Assembly: GCA_964529715.1 (NCBI GenBank)
Contig: CAZGXI010000007.1
Coordinates: 62,001 to 126,000 of the forward strand
DNA length: 64,000 nucleotides
From: CAZGXI01 sp964529715
Lineage (GTDB): Bacteria > Chloroflexota > Anaerolineae > Aggregatilineales > Ch27
Direction of reading: 5' to 3'
Shown: in pieces, positions 23,450 through 32,290 of the stretch
How positions within the stretch are numbered: the stretch's first letter is position 1
How the letters are laid out: each line of letters opens with the position of its first letter
Notes under the pieces: model-generated
Told to the model about the DNA's origin: nothing
The model's database searches: none
What the model saw: only the letters and a program-made list of their open reading frames with translations
Translations under genes and position numbers: made by a program

Positions 23450-24175
23450 ATGAACCGCCGTGTAATGTTGTTCGGAGCAGGTGTTGTCGTCATCGGCTTA
23501 GTGGTTGTGGCTGTCGTTGTCGTTTATCCGCTATTGGCCGGCGGCTCCGGCGAAGCCAGCGCGCCGATCTCCGCGCCAGACCTGACGCCGCAAAGCGTCG
23601 GGGCGACCGTGTTCCAGATCGTGCCGGAGGAATCGGAAGTTCGGTTCATCCTGACCGAAGACCTGTTTGGTCAGCCAACGACCGTTATCGGCAGCACAAA
23701 CCAGGTAACGGGTGAAATCGCGGTCGATACGGTTAACCCGTCCAATTCGCAGGTCGGCACCATTATCGTTAACGCGCGCACGCTGACGACGGATAATGAG
23801 TTTCGCAACCGGGCCATTCGGACATATATTTTAGAATCGGCGCGGGACGAATTCGAGTTTTCGCAGTTCACGCCGACGGCGATTCAGGGCCTGCCAGAGA
23901 GCGTGACGAACCTGGCGCTGGGACAGGCAGTCACGTTCCAGATTACCGGCGACTTGACCGTGCGCAACATCACCAGCTCGGTCACATTCGATGTCACCGT
24001 GACGCCGGTTTCAGAAACGCGGCTAGAAGGCTCGGCGGCGGCAACCGTCCAGCGTTCCAGTTTCGAGCTGACCATTCCAAACGTGCCAAACGTCGCCAAC
24101 GTCTCTGAAGAGGTGCGCCTGGAAATCGACTTTGTGGCCGTTGCTGTTGGCCAGGACCAGGAAAGCGAGTCTTAG
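23450..24175 (+). CDS. Membrane-anchored YceI-like protein
   Basis: A 241-residue protein. Residues 6-29 form a signal anchor (LFGAGVVVIGLVVVAVVVVYPLLA); the rest is a YceI-type domain, a lipocalin-like beta-barrel that binds polyisoprenoids or similar lipids. Typical elements are the opening FQIVPEESEVRFILTE, the central VNARTLTTDNEFRNRAIRTYILES (family form: R.....LTD...RD..L....F), FQITGDLTVRNITSSVTFDVTV and the closing strand EEVRLEIDFVAVAV. It would be exposed outside the membrane. AGGAG lies upstream. It begins a run with the two small membrane proteins that follow. Confidence 0.85.
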   Translation: MNRRVMLFGAGVVVIGLVVVAVVVVYPLLAGGSGEASAPISAPDLTPQSVGATVFQIVPEESEVRFILTEDLFGQPTTVIGSTNQVTGEIAVDTVNPSNSQVGTIIVNARTLTTDNEFRNRAIRTYILESARDEFEFSQFTPTAIQGLPESVTNLALGQAVTFQITGDLTVRNITSSVTFDVTVTPVSETRLEGSAAATVQRSSFELTIPNVPNVANVSEEVRLEIDFVAVAVGQDQESES

Positions 24176-24188
24176 AAAGGCGGGAGAA

Positions 24189-24647
24189 ATGTCTACCAAA
24201 GCCGCACCCGGTCGTCGGGAGACCAGTTGGGTCCTTCGCTTGGGGTTAATCATGGCCGGGATCGGCGTGCTGCTGATCGTCGTAGCCGTGATCGTCTATA
24301 TGGCAGACCGCGCTACGCGGAACGCCCCGCTGTCTGTCGTCACCTATCCTGACGCACAACTGGTCGCTACCGCTCCGCTAGGCGAAGGACATGACCGGGT
24401 GCGCTACATCAGCCCCAGCCCGGCGGAGGAAGTCGGCACGTTTTATCAGCGGGAACTGGGCGAGGAAAGCTGCCGCCGCTTTGAAAATAGCGCCCAGGAT
24501 GCCAACCAGCCCACGTTCCAATACCGCTGCTATGTGGACCGCTCCTCGCTGTTCGTCACGCAAGTGACAATCATCACGATTCAGCCGGGCGTGGGCGAAT
24601 ACGCGGGACAGACACTGATCGACATGGAACGCACCTGGGGGCAGTGA
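24189..24647 (+). CDS. Small single-span membrane protein
   Basis: I do not recognise a family. From the ATG giving MSTKAAPGRRETSWVLRLGL the protein is 152 residues with one membrane span (about 18-41) and an extracellular domain of about 110 residues. That domain holds two cysteines (ESCRRFEN and QYRCYVDRSS), which could form a disulfide. AAGGCGGGAG gives a good ribosome-binding site. It lies 13 bases after the YceI-like gene and 3 bases before the next gene, so the three are one transcription unit. Confidence 0.6.
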   Translation: MSTKAAPGRRETSWVLRLGLIMAGIGVLLIVVAVIVYMADRATRNAPLSVVTYPDAQLVATAPLGEGHDRVRYISPSPAEEVGTFYQRELGEESCRRFENSAQDANQPTFQYRCYVDRSSLFVTQVTIITIQPGVGEYAGQTLIDMERTWGQ

Positions 24648-24650
24648 TGC

Positions 24651-25166
24651 ATGACCGATACAGTCGAGCCAACCCCTGAATCGGAAGAAACACCGGAGCG
24701 AAAGCGCGCTCTCCCCTTAGGGGTCGCCATTGCAGCAGGGAGCGCTGCCCTTATTTTTGCGGTTGTCGTCATTTCCAACGTCGCTGCGCCGCTGGCCGGG
24801 CTGATCGCCCCTGCCGCCCCCCCTTTCTTTCAACCGGCGGCGCTGATCGAACACCGTGACCTGGGCGACGGCGAGGAAGAGTGGCTATACGCCTCCAATG
24901 CAACAGGCTGTGACGTTTACCTGTGGTATGCCGAACGAGCAGAGTATTGCCGCCTCGCGCCCGAAAGCAACTGCGATGCGGCTATGAGCCGGGCGACCGC
25001 TAGCGCGGCAGGTTCTGAGCAAAGTATCGGCTACTGCCAGGGCAGCGTGCCATTTGGCAACTTTGCCACAAATTGGGAAATTTACATCTCTGATGGGTAT
25101 ACTGGAGAAGATGGCCGCACGCGCTTTTTGATCGCGCGTGAGATCGATTGGATGGGTGGATCCTGA
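24651..25166 (+). CDS. Small single-span membrane protein with four cysteines
   Basis: I do not recognise a family. The 171-residue product has an acidic N-terminal tail, one membrane span (about 23-53) and an extracellular part of about 115 residues. This part has four cysteines (NATGCDVYLWY, EYCRLAPESNC and IGYCQGS), which could form two disulfides. It starts 3 bases after the previous stop, without its own clear ribosome-binding site, so it depends on coupling. Together with the preceding gene and the YceI-like gene it may form an envelope module. Confidence 0.6.
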   Translation: MTDTVEPTPESEETPERKRALPLGVAIAAGSAALIFAVVVISNVAAPLAGLIAPAAPPFFQPAALIEHRDLGDGEEEWLYASNATGCDVYLWYAERAEYCRLAPESNCDAAMSRATASAAGSEQSIGYCQGSVPFGNFATNWEIYISDGYTGEDGRTRFLIAREIDWMGGS

Positions 25167-25192
25167 CGGGGGGCAACGGTATGCCCCATCGC

Positions 25193-25301
25193 ACAGGCAG
25201 TTGAAGTCGAAGGAGGTGCACGCATGGCGACGTGGCGGCGGCCCGCGCCGGGCACGATTGGTGGTCTGGGAATACGTCGTTCAGCCTGACTTGACGCCTG
25301 T
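25193..25301 (+). promoter_or_regulatory. Structured leader of ileS with a short ORF
   Basis: ACAGGC plus AAGTC (25193-25208) can pair with GACTT plus GCCTGT (25288-25301), enclosing a very strong ribosome-binding site (GGAGGT) and a 21-codon ORF. It lies directly upstream of ileS. I do not find the conserved T-box core, so a classical T-box is not supported. The function is unknown. Confidence 0.35.
25224..25289 (+). CDS. Possible 21-residue leader peptide before ileS
   Basis: The ATG follows AAGGAGGT at 6-base spacing, the best ribosome-binding site in this stretch. The peptide is MATWRRPAPGTIGGLGIRRS plus Ala. It contains two Ile codons, one of them the rare ATA. It ends 42 bases before ileS. 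It could be a leader peptide sensing isoleucine supply, but two Ile codons are few for attenuation. It is equally possible that the ORF is chance. Confidence 0.3.
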   Translation: MATWRRPAPGTIGGLGIRRSA

Positions 25302-25331
25302 TTGACCCAGACCTGACCAACGGAGAACCCG

Positions 25332-28300
25332 ATGTTTGAACCTGTTTCTGCCAAAGTAGACATCCCGGAACTGGAAAAGGCCCAGATCGAATTCTGGCGG
25401 CAGCAGCGCGTCTTTGAACGCACGATGGAGGAGCGCCGGGACGCGCCGCGCTACGTCTTTTACGAGGGGCCGCCGACGGCTAATGGGCGTCCGGGCACAC
25501 ACCACATCGAAGCGCGCGCCTTCAAAGACATGTTCCCGCGCTACAAGACCATGCGCGGTTACTACTGCTTGCGTAAAGGCGGCTGGGATACACACGGCCT
25601 ACCGGTCGAGATCGAGGTCGAAAAGGAACTCGGCCTCAACCACAAGCACGAGATCGAGGCTTACGGCATCGCCGCCTTCAACGAGAAGTGCCGCCAGAGC
25701 GTCTTCCGCTATATCACCGAGTGGGAAAAACTCACCGAGCGGATGGGCTTCTGGGTCAGCCTGGATGACGCCTATGTGACCTTCACCAACGACTACATTC
25801 AGTCGGTATGGTGGATTCTGCGTCAGTTCTGGGACAAGGGCCTGCTCTACGAAGGTCTCAAGGTGGTGCCCTACTGCGCGCGCTGCGGCACACCGCTGAG
25901 CAGCCACGAGGTCGCCCAGGGCTATGAGGATGTGGCCGATCCCAGCATCTACGTGCGCTTTCCGCTGCGCGACGAGCCAGGAACGTACTTCCTGGTATGG
26001 ACGACCACCCCCTGGACGTTGCCCGGCAATGTGGCGGTGGCCGTAGGCAAAAACGTGGATTACGTGCTGGTCGAAGGGCCTTCGCCGGAAGGGGATGGCT
26101 CAACCGAGCGGCTGATCCTGGCCGAAGCGCGCCTGAGCCAGGCGCTTCATCACCCGGAAAACTACACGGTCCTGGCGCGCTACAAAGGGGCAGACCTGTT
26201 GGGCAGGCACTACCGGCCCCTATACACCTTCCTGCCGGTCGAGCAAGACTACGCTTACGTCATCCCCGGCGACTTCGTGAGCACCGAGGACGGGTCGGGG
26301 CTGGTGCACATCGCGCCAGCATACGGCGCAGACGACATGGAGGTAGGCCGGGCCTTCAGGCTGCCGGTGTTGCAAACCGTCGCACCGGACGGCACCTTTA
26401 TCGATGCAGTGACGCCCTGGCGTGGCATGTGGGTCAAAGATGCCGACCCGTTGATCACACGCGAACTACGTGACCGAGGGCTACTCTACCGCGCCGAACG
26501 ATACGAGCACAGCTATCCGTTCTGCTGGCGTTGCCACACGCCGCTGCTTTACTATGCGCGCGACACCTGGTTCATCGCCACAACGCGCGAAAAAGAGAAG
26601 CTGATCGCCCTCAATAACACCATCAACTGGGTGCCGGCGCACATCCGTGATGGCCGCTTCGGCAACTGGCTGGAAGACCTCAAGGACTGGGCGCTGGGCC
26701 GCGAACGGTACTGGGGCACCCCCCTACCGGTCTGGAAGTGCAACAACCCGGACTGCAAACACGCGCTGTGCATCGGCGGTGTCGAAGAACTCAGCCGACT
26801 GAGCGGCAGCGACCAGAGCAACCTGGACCTACATCGTCCTTATGTAGACGCGATCACGTGGCCCTGCCCGCAGTGCGGACAGGGGACCATGACCCGTGTG
26901 CCGGAATTGATCGATGTCTGGTTCGACTCTGGCGCGATGCCAGTAGCGCAGTGGGGCTATCCCTACAGCGGCCAGGAGATGTTCGAGGACCAGTACCCAG
27001 CAGACTACATCTGCGAGGCGGTGGATCAGACGCGCGGCTGGTTTTACAGTCTACACGCCATCTCCGGCCTGCTGTTCGACAGTGTGGCCTTCAAGAATGT
27101 GATCTGCCTGGGGCACATCCTGGATGCCAATGGGCAGAAGATGTCGAAGAGTCGCCCGGAGACGTTCGTTGAACCCTGGCAGGTGTTCAACAAATATGGG
27201 GCAGACGCCTTCCGCTGGTATATGTATACCTCCGGGCCGCCGGGCGAGCCACGCCGCTTCAGTATGGACTTGGTCGGCGAGGTGGTCACAAAGTTCTGGC
27301 TGACGCTGTGGAACACCTACAGTTTCTTCGTCACCTATGCCAACCTGGACGGCTGGACGCCGGAACGCGCTGCCCCGCCTGTCGCCGAACGCGATGAGCT
27401 GGATCGCTGGATTCTGAGTGAACTGCAACACCTGATCCGGCGGGTGACAGATGCCTATGAGACTTACAATGTACCGGACGCAACCCGGCCCATTCAGGCG
27501 TTCGTGGAGCAGTTGAGCAACTGGTATCTGCGCCTGTCACGGCGGCGATTCTGGAAGAGCGCCGACGACGGCGACAAGCGCGCTGCCTACGCCACCCTGT
27601 ACGAATGCCTGGTGATGGTGGCGCGTCTGCTGGCCCCAGCCATGCCGTTCTTGAGCGAGGCCATATATCGCAATCTGGTTGGCCGCGTTGACCCCACCGC
27701 CCCGGACAGCGTGCATCTCTCGCAATGGCCGGACTACGACGAGTCGCTGATCGACCAGCGCGAAATGGACGACATGGCCCTGGCGCAGCGGTTGGTCAGC
27801 TTGGGGCGCGCCGCACGCGAGAGCGCCGATCTGCGCGTGCGCCAGCCGCTGGCAGAAGCCGCGTTCGCCGTGCGCTTCCCGGCAGAACGGGCCGCCGTCG
27901 AAAAGTTGAACGACCTGATCGCCGCCGAGTTGAACGTCAAGCGCGTGCTGGTGCTCGAAAGCGCAGGGGAGGTGGTGCAATACCGCCTGAATCCCCTGCC
28001 TGCAAAACTCGGCAAGAAGTTCGGCAAAGACTTCCCGCGCGTGCAGAAGGCGCTGCGCGAAGGCAACCCGGCAGATGTGCGCACCTGGGCAAAAACACTG
28101 CTGGCCGGACAGGTGGTCGAAGTAACGCTCGACGGGCAGACGTTCCAGATCGGGCCGGACGAATGCGAGGTCCAGCAAAGCGCGGCAGAGGGCTACGCCG
28201 TCGCCGAGGAAGCAGGCTACCTGGCCGTGCTGAACATCAGCCTGAGTGATGAACTGATCCTGGAAGGATTGGCGCGTGAAGTCGTCCGCCGCATCCAGAC

Positions 28301-28520
28301 CATGCGCAAGGACGCCGACTTCGACATCAGCGACCGCATCACTGTCACCTACCAGGCCTCAGATCGGCTGGCGCAGGCGATTCAGACACATGCCGCCTAT
28401 ATCGCCGGGGAGACGCTGGCCGACACGTTGGAGGCCGGCAAGCCCCAGAGCGGCGCGTTCACACAGGAATTCTCCATCGATGGAGAAGACCTGACGCTGG
28501 GCGTAAAGAAGGTCGGATAA
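25332..28520 (+). CDS. ileS: Isoleucyl-tRNA synthetase, IleRS2 type
   Basis: A 1062-residue class I synthetase that charges tRNA(Ile). The catalytic domain starts with EGPPTANGRPGTHHIEARAF. The HxGH signature is replaced by G55-T-H-H58, a variant known in some IleRS2 enzymes, including actinobacterial ones. KMSKS is at residues 603-607. The CP1 editing domain (TTTPWTLPGNVAVAVGKNVDYV, with the conserved Thr-rich segment) is present, as is the anticodon-binding region after about residue 700. The C-terminal extension is of IleRS2 rather than zinc-finger type. IleRS2 enzymes are generally mupirocin tolerant. A GGAG precedes the ATG. Confidence 0.95.
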   Translation: MFEPVSAKVDIPELEKAQIEFWRQQRVFERTMEERRDAPRYVFYEGPPTANGRPGTHHIEARAFKDMFPRYKTMRGYYCLRKGGWDTHGLPVEIEVEKELGLNHKHEIEAYGIAAFNEKCRQSVFRYITEWEKLTERMGFWVSLDDAYVTFTNDYIQSVWWILRQFWDKGLLYEGLKVVPYCARCGTPLSSHEVAQGYEDVADPSIYVRFPLRDEPGTYFLVWTTTPWTLPGNVAVAVGKNVDYVLVEGPSPEGDGSTERLILAEARLSQALHHPENYTVLARYKGADLLGRHYRPLYTFLPVEQDYAYVIPGDFVSTEDGSGLVHIAPAYGADDMEVGRAFRLPVLQTVAPDGTFIDAVTPWRGMWVKDADPLITRELRDRGLLYRAERYEHSYPFCWRCHTPLLYYARDTWFIATTREKEKLIALNNTINWVPAHIRDGRFGNWLEDLKDWALGRERYWGTPLPVWKCNNPDCKHALCIGGVEELSRLSGSDQSNLDLHRPYVDAITWPCPQCGQGTMTRVPELIDVWFDSGAMPVAQWGYPYSGQEMFEDQYPADYICEAVDQTRGWFYSLHAISGLLFDSVAFKNVICLGHILDANGQKMSKSRPETFVEPWQVFNKYGADAFRWYMYTSGPPGEPRRFSMDLVGEVVTKFWLTLWNTYSFFVTYANLDGWTPERAAPPVAERDELDRWILSELQHLIRRVTDAYETYNVPDATRPIQAFVEQLSNWYLRLSRRRFWKSADDGDKRAAYATLYECLVMVARLLAPAMPFLSEAIYRNLVGRVDPTAPDSVHLSQWPDYDESLIDQREMDDMALAQRLVSLGRAARESADLRVRQPLAEAAFAVRFPAERAAVEKLNDLIAAELNVKRVLVLESAGEVVQYRLNPLPAKLGKKFGKDFPRVQKALREGNPADVRTWAKTLLAGQVVEVTLDGQTFQIGPDECEVQQSAAEGYAVAEEAGYLAVLNISLSDELILEGLAREVVRRIQTMRKDADFDISDRITVTYQASDRLAQAIQTHAAYIAGETLADTLEAGKPQSGAFTQEFSIDGEDLTLGVKKVG

Positions 28521-28525
28521 CACAA

Positions 28526-28551
28526 CAGGGACTCGGCGCGCCGAGTCCCTG
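28526..28551. terminator. Perfect palindrome between ileS and ftsH
   Basis: CAGGGACTCGGCG is followed directly by its exact reverse complement, giving a 26-base palindrome with no spacer. In RNA it would fold with a small loop at the GCGC centre. It lies between the convergent ends of ileS and ftsH and can serve both. Confidence 0.75.
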
Positions 28552-28575
28552 TCCAGGCACAATGTCCCAGAGCGA

Positions 28576-30522
28576 TCACGCCGGGGTCGGCGCCGCCCCC
28601 AGCTTGGAGGGCCGTTCGTCGCCTTCCCCTGCCCCCGACTCCTCGCGCAACGGCGTAGACGCCCGTTGCGCTGCCAGGTCGCTGTCTGGTGTGGCGGCTT
28701 GCACCACCGGCTCCCCCATCAGCGCCAGGAATTCCTCGCGCGTCAGGGTTTCTGCTTCCAATAGGCGCGACGCCACCAGATCGAGTTTATCCCGGTTTTC
28801 CGTCAGGATAGTTCTGGCCTGATCGTAAGCCATGCTGATGATCTTACGCACCTCGGCATCGATTTCCTCGGCCACGTGCTCGCTGTAATCGCGCTGCTCA
28901 CCGATCTCGCGGCCCAGAAAGACCAGTTCTTCTTTTTGGCCGAAGATCATCGGGCCAAGTTTTTCGCTCATCCCGAAACGGGTGACCATCGATCGGGCCA
29001 GCTTGGTCACACGGTCCAGATCGCTCATTGCGCCAGTCGTAACTTCGCCAAAGACGATTTCCTCGGCCGCACGCCCGCCCAGCGCCCCGGCGATCTGGCC
29101 GCGTAGCCGGCTGGCACTGACGAAGTTGATGTCCTCTTCCGGCATACTCCAGGTGACGCCTCCCGCCATCCCACGCGCGACAATCGTCACCTTTTGCACC
29201 GGGTCGCAGCCTGGCAGCAGGTGCATGGCAACGGCATGGCCTGCCTCGTGGTAAGCAATCAGGCGGCGTTCTTTTTCGGTAATAATGCGGCTCTTGCGCT
29301 CCGGTCCGAGGACGACGCGCTCGATGGCTTCCTCAAAGTCGCGCTGGGCGATGCGCTTCTTGTTCTTGCGCGCCGCCACGATAGCCGCTTCGTTGACCAG
29401 GTTTTCCAGGTCCGCGCCGACAAAACCAGGCGTCGCTTTCGCCAGTGTCTTCAGGTCTACATCGCTGGCCAGCGGCTTCCCCTTGACGTGCACCTTGAGA
29501 ATGGCCTCGCGCCCACGCAGATCGGGCCGGTCCAGCACCACCTGTCGGTCGAAGCGGCCCGGACGCATCAGGGCCGGGTCGAGAATGTCCGGGCGGTTGG
29601 TAGCCGCAACGACGATGACATTGGTATCGGTGTCAAAGCCGTCCATCTCGACCAGAATCTGGTTGAGCGTCTGCTCACGTTCGTCATGGCTACCGCCCAG
29701 TCCCGCGCCGCGATGACGGCCCACCGCGTCGATTTCGTCTACAAAGACGATACACGGGCTATGCCGCTTGGCCTGATCAAACAGGTCGCGCACGCGCGAC
29801 GCGCCCACACCGACGAACATCTCCACAAATTCCGAGCCAGAAATGCTGAAGAACGGCACGCCCGCCTCACCGGCGACGGCTTTTGCCAGCAGAGTCTTGC
29901 CCGTGCCGGGGCTGCCGACCAGCAGCACCCCCTTCGGGATGCGAGCGCCAAGCTGCATAAACTTTTCCGGCTCTTTGAGAAATTCCACAACTTCCCGCAG
30001 TTCCTCTTTGGCTTCCTCAACCCCTGCCACATCCTCAAACGTAACGGTCGGCTGGTCGCCGGTGAACATGCGGGCGCGGCTCTTACCGAAGGAAAGCGCC
30101 TGGTTGTTCGATCCCTGGGCCTGCCGCAACATCAGGTAGATAAAAATTCCTAACAGCAGAAGCGGAAGCACACTGACAACGAGGCTCAGCCAGGTCGAGA
30201 GGTTGCTTGGTGGACCGTTTTTGATTTCCACCTGTTGAAGTTGAGCCGGCTCGACGCCCAGGTTCAGGAGTTGTTCCGTCACGGGGGCGCTGGGGTCTTT
30301 GCGAGAAATGGCCGTGCGATTGCTGTCTCGATACTCGATGGTGAGTTCATCTTCGACGACTTCGATGCTTTGAACCCGCCCAGCGTTGATGTCTTCGACC
30401 AGCCGGCTCAGGGATATTTCCATCGCACTGCTACCACTGCCGCGAAAACTCAGCAGGATCAACACCACCGCGATCCCGACGAGGGCATAAACAAAGAAAT
30501 TACGGTATCGTGGGTTAGTCAC
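28576..30522 (-). CDS. ftsH: ATP-dependent membrane protease FtsH
   Basis: A 648-residue membrane AAA+ zinc protease that degrades membrane and regulatory proteins. It has span 1 (about residues 10-26), an extracytoplasmic domain, span 2 (about 111-132), Walker A GSPGTGKT (203-210), Walker B CIVFVDEIDA, the second region of homology (ATNRPDILDPALMRPGRFDR) and the zinc site H425-EAG-H429. The third ligand region follows further on. The tail beyond the protease domain is rich in Ala, Glu and Pro. A TATAAT box lies about 105 bases upstream on the minus strand. It is convergent with ileS. Confidence 0.97.
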   Translation of the reverse strand: MTNPRYRNFFVYALVGIAVVLILLSFRGSGSSAMEISLSRLVEDINAGRVQSIEVVEDELTIEYRDSNRTAISRKDPSAPVTEQLLNLGVEPAQLQQVEIKNGPPSNLSTWLSLVVSVLPLLLLGIFIYLMLRQAQGSNNQALSFGKSRARMFTGDQPTVTFEDVAGVEEAKEELREVVEFLKEPEKFMQLGARIPKGVLLVGSPGTGKTLLAKAVAGEAGVPFFSISGSEFVEMFVGVGASRVRDLFDQAKRHSPCIVFVDEIDAVGRHRGAGLGGSHDEREQTLNQILVEMDGFDTDTNVIVVAATNRPDILDPALMRPGRFDRQVVLDRPDLRGREAILKVHVKGKPLASDVDLKTLAKATPGFVGADLENLVNEAAIVAARKNKKRIAQRDFEEAIERVVLGPERKSRIITEKERRLIAYHEAGHAVAMHLLPGCDPVQKVTIVARGMAGGVTWSMPEEDINFVSASRLRGQIAGALGGRAAEEIVFGEVTTGAMSDLDRVTKLARSMVTRFGMSEKLGPMIFGQKEELVFLGREIGEQRDYSEHVAEEIDAEVRKIISMAYDQARTILTENRDKLDLVASRLLEAETLTREEFLALMGEPVVQAATPDSDLAAQRASTPLREESGAGEGDERPSKLGAAPTPA

Positions 30523-30625
30523 TTACAGAATCCTCCGGCCACTGATCCAACTTCCGACTTGATACCTGCTCTCACGCGGTACAAGCGGCACAGGAAACCA
30601 TTCTTTACATTGCATCTCTAAAAAT

Positions 30626-30631
30626 ATTATA
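30626..30631 (-). promoter_or_regulatory. ftsH -10 box
   Basis: A perfect TATAAT on the minus strand, preceded by TG. The -35 region (CTGGAT at 17 bases) is poor. It leaves a leader of about 95 bases before the ftsH ATG. Confidence 0.4.
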
Positions 30632-30697
30632 CAGGCGCTTCAGTGAAAATCCAGACGCCGCGTTCCAGAATGGAGAATCCTCACGCGACTTTAACGT

Positions 30698-31879
30698 TTA
30701 GGCCGCAAACCACAACCAATAAACTTGCAGCCAAAGCAAAATCAGGCCGACCACTGCCGCCACCGCGATCAGGCCCAGGAGGAACGTCACGGCATCAAAA
30801 TCGCGCACACCGGCTTCGGGTAGACCGTAGTCCGGTTGCATCATTGGCTGGCGAGACGGCGCAGCATAGGGCGGCGGCAAAACCGGCGCCGAGCCAGATG
30901 GGGTTGGGAGCGCAGGCGAGGCCGTCTGCGCCGGAGCAGCGGCGGTCGTGTAAGGACGCAATGACGGCTGGGTAGGCGAACTGGCGGCTGGGCGCATTTC
31001 TCCACTTCGAGGTCCAACCGGGGCAACAAACCCACTGGTCGCCTGATGCCCCTGATCACGGTAGCTGATCAGGATGCGGCCCAACTGATCCGCCGTGCGG
31101 TAACGCGAAGCCGGTTCTTTGGACATGACCTTGAGGATAATCTGTTCCAGTTGAACCGGGACGGCGGGGTTCAGGTCGGTCACCCGGGGAGGCGCATCAC
31201 GGATATGCGCCAGGGCAAGTTCCTGCTGGTCAGTGCCGACAAACGGCATCCGCCCGGTGAGCATCTCGAAGAGCACAATGCCGACAGAATACACGTCTGA
31301 GGCAGGCGTAGGCCGTTCGCCCTGAGCTTGCTCCGGCGAGAAATAGTGGGGGCTACCCCACACCACCTTTTGCCGTTCCTCGTTGGTCGCTGCGTCAGAA
31401 AGTGCCTGGGCGATGCCGAAGTCAGTCACTTTGACCTGATCCTCTTCCGTCACCAACACGTTCTGCGGTTTCACATCCGCATGGACCAGCCCGGCGCGAT
31501 GGGCATAGCCGATGCCGGCGCAGATTTGAATGGCGATGTTGAGCGCGCGATCCACCGTGAACGGCGCCTGGGATCGGATCAGCTTCTTGAGGTCCTGCCC
31601 CTCCACGAATTCCATGATGATGTAGTAGGTGTTGTTATCCTGCCGGAAGTCGTAGAGGGTCACGATGTTGGGGTGGTTGAGGTTGGCGACGCTGCGCGCT
31701 TCGTTACGGAAACGCTGAAGAAAGGCCGGATCGGTGATCAGGCTGGGACGCAGGATTTTCACCGCGACGGTGCGCCCCAACTCCTGGTCGATAGCCTTAT
31801 AGATGACCGCCATCCCGCCGGAACCCTGTTGAGAAAGCAGGCGGTAGCGGTTGTTGAGTAACGTTTCTTGCATCGCCAT
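30698..31879 (-). CDS. Membrane-anchored Ser/Thr protein kinase
   Basis: A 393-residue PknB-type kinase. The glycine loop is GSGGMA (19-24), the ATP lysine is in VAVK41ILRP, the catalytic loop is H133-ADVKPQN, the metal motif is DFG (153-155), and the P+1 region shows GSPHYFSPEQAQGE. The HRD arginine is replaced by Ala, so it is a non-RD type. After about residue 270 comes a Pro/Ala/Ser-rich linker, then two closely spaced hydrophobic segments at the C-terminus (FLLGLIAVAAVVGLILLWL and the final WLWFAA). No PASTA or other sensor domain follows, so almost nothing of the protein lies outside the cell. It is divergent from the B12 riboswitch. Confidence 0.9.
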   Translation of the reverse strand: MAMQETLLNNRYRLLSQQGSGGMAVIYKAIDQELGRTVAVKILRPSLITDPAFLQRFRNEARSVANLNHPNIVTLYDFRQDNNTYYIIMEFVEGQDLKKLIRSQAPFTVDRALNIAIQICAGIGYAHRAGLVHADVKPQNVLVTEEDQVKVTDFGIAQALSDAATNEERQKVVWGSPHYFSPEQAQGERPTPASDVYSVGIVLFEMLTGRMPFVGTDQQELALAHIRDAPPRVTDLNPAVPVQLEQIILKVMSKEPASRYRTADQLGRILISYRDQGHQATSGFVAPVGPRSGEMRPAASSPTQPSLRPYTTAAAPAQTASPALPTPSGSAPVLPPPYAAPSRQPMMQPDYGLPEAGVRDFDAVTFLLGLIAVAAVVGLILLWLQVYWLWFAA

Positions 31880-31976
31880 GTGGATAATTGTACCCGAAAC
31901 CCACTGTTAAACAACCCTGATTCGGGCGGCAACCAGGTCCCTGAGGTGATTACCTCTGTTACAGGCAAGCGTCTTC

Positions 31977-32005
31977 TTGACACGCTGCCGGACCTCTGTT
32001 ACGCT
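31977..32005 (+). promoter_or_regulatory. Promoter of the first cobalamin riboswitch
   Basis: A perfect -35 TTGACA (31977-31982), 17 bases and TACGCT (32000-32005). Transcription would start near 32012, about 20 bases before the aptamer. The rest of the 31880-32290 gap is the aptamer and terminator; I see no gene in it. Confidence 0.65.
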
Positions 32006-32032
32006 CGATTCAACAACACCAACAAACCGACT

Positions 32033-32152
32033 CCGGTTGGGGTGTCCTCGCCCCGGATGGCAGGACGTAATGGCGAAGCCGGTTCGAGTCCGGCGCTGCC
32101 CCGCAACGGTAATTCAGCTTTCCCTGAAAAGCCCGGACGCCCGCCCCAATCG
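32033..32152 (+). ncRNA. Cobalamin riboswitch upstream of the B12 ATPase
   Basis: The conserved core spans 32051-32147. It includes GATGGCAGGACGTAATGGCGA, the P3 stem-loop GCCGGTTCGAGTCCGGC, the hallmark GCTGCCCCGCAACGGTAA, a variable hairpin TTCAG...CTGAA, and AAGCCCGGACGCCCG. The closing stem is GTTGGGG with CCCCAAT. A second copy at 41920-42053 differs mainly by compensating pairs, which supports the fold. It binds a cobalamin and is followed by an intrinsic terminator. Confidence 0.9.
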
Positions 32153-32227
32153 AGTTCCAGCCTTCGTGGAGGGAGGCAGGGAGCTGGAGTTTGACCCTCC
32201 GGGTATGCTGTTCTGCAGGTTATCCCC

Positions 32228-32269
32228 TGCCGATGCCTCTGCTCTCTCCTGGCGTCGGCATTTTTGTTT
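32228..32269 (+). terminator. Riboswitch expression-platform terminator
   Basis: TGCCGATGCC (32228-32237) pairs with GGCGTCGGCA (32251-32260) with one G-U pair, directly followed by TTTTTGTTT. It precedes the ABC ATPase start by about 20 bases, so cobalamin binding can stop transcription here. Confidence 0.85.
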
Positions 32270-32290
32270 GCTGAGGCAGAGCCAATTCTG

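Noticed and set aside
25167..25331. T-box riboswitch before ileS
   Set aside because: The region is short and the conserved T-box core sequence is not present; only a generic stem and a short ORF are visible.
32078..32100. tRNA T-arm-like GGTTCGAGTCC (and a similar sequence at about 41975)
   Set aside because: It is the P3 stem-loop of the cobalamin riboswitch; no acceptor stem, anticodon arm or CCA-side pairing exists around it.
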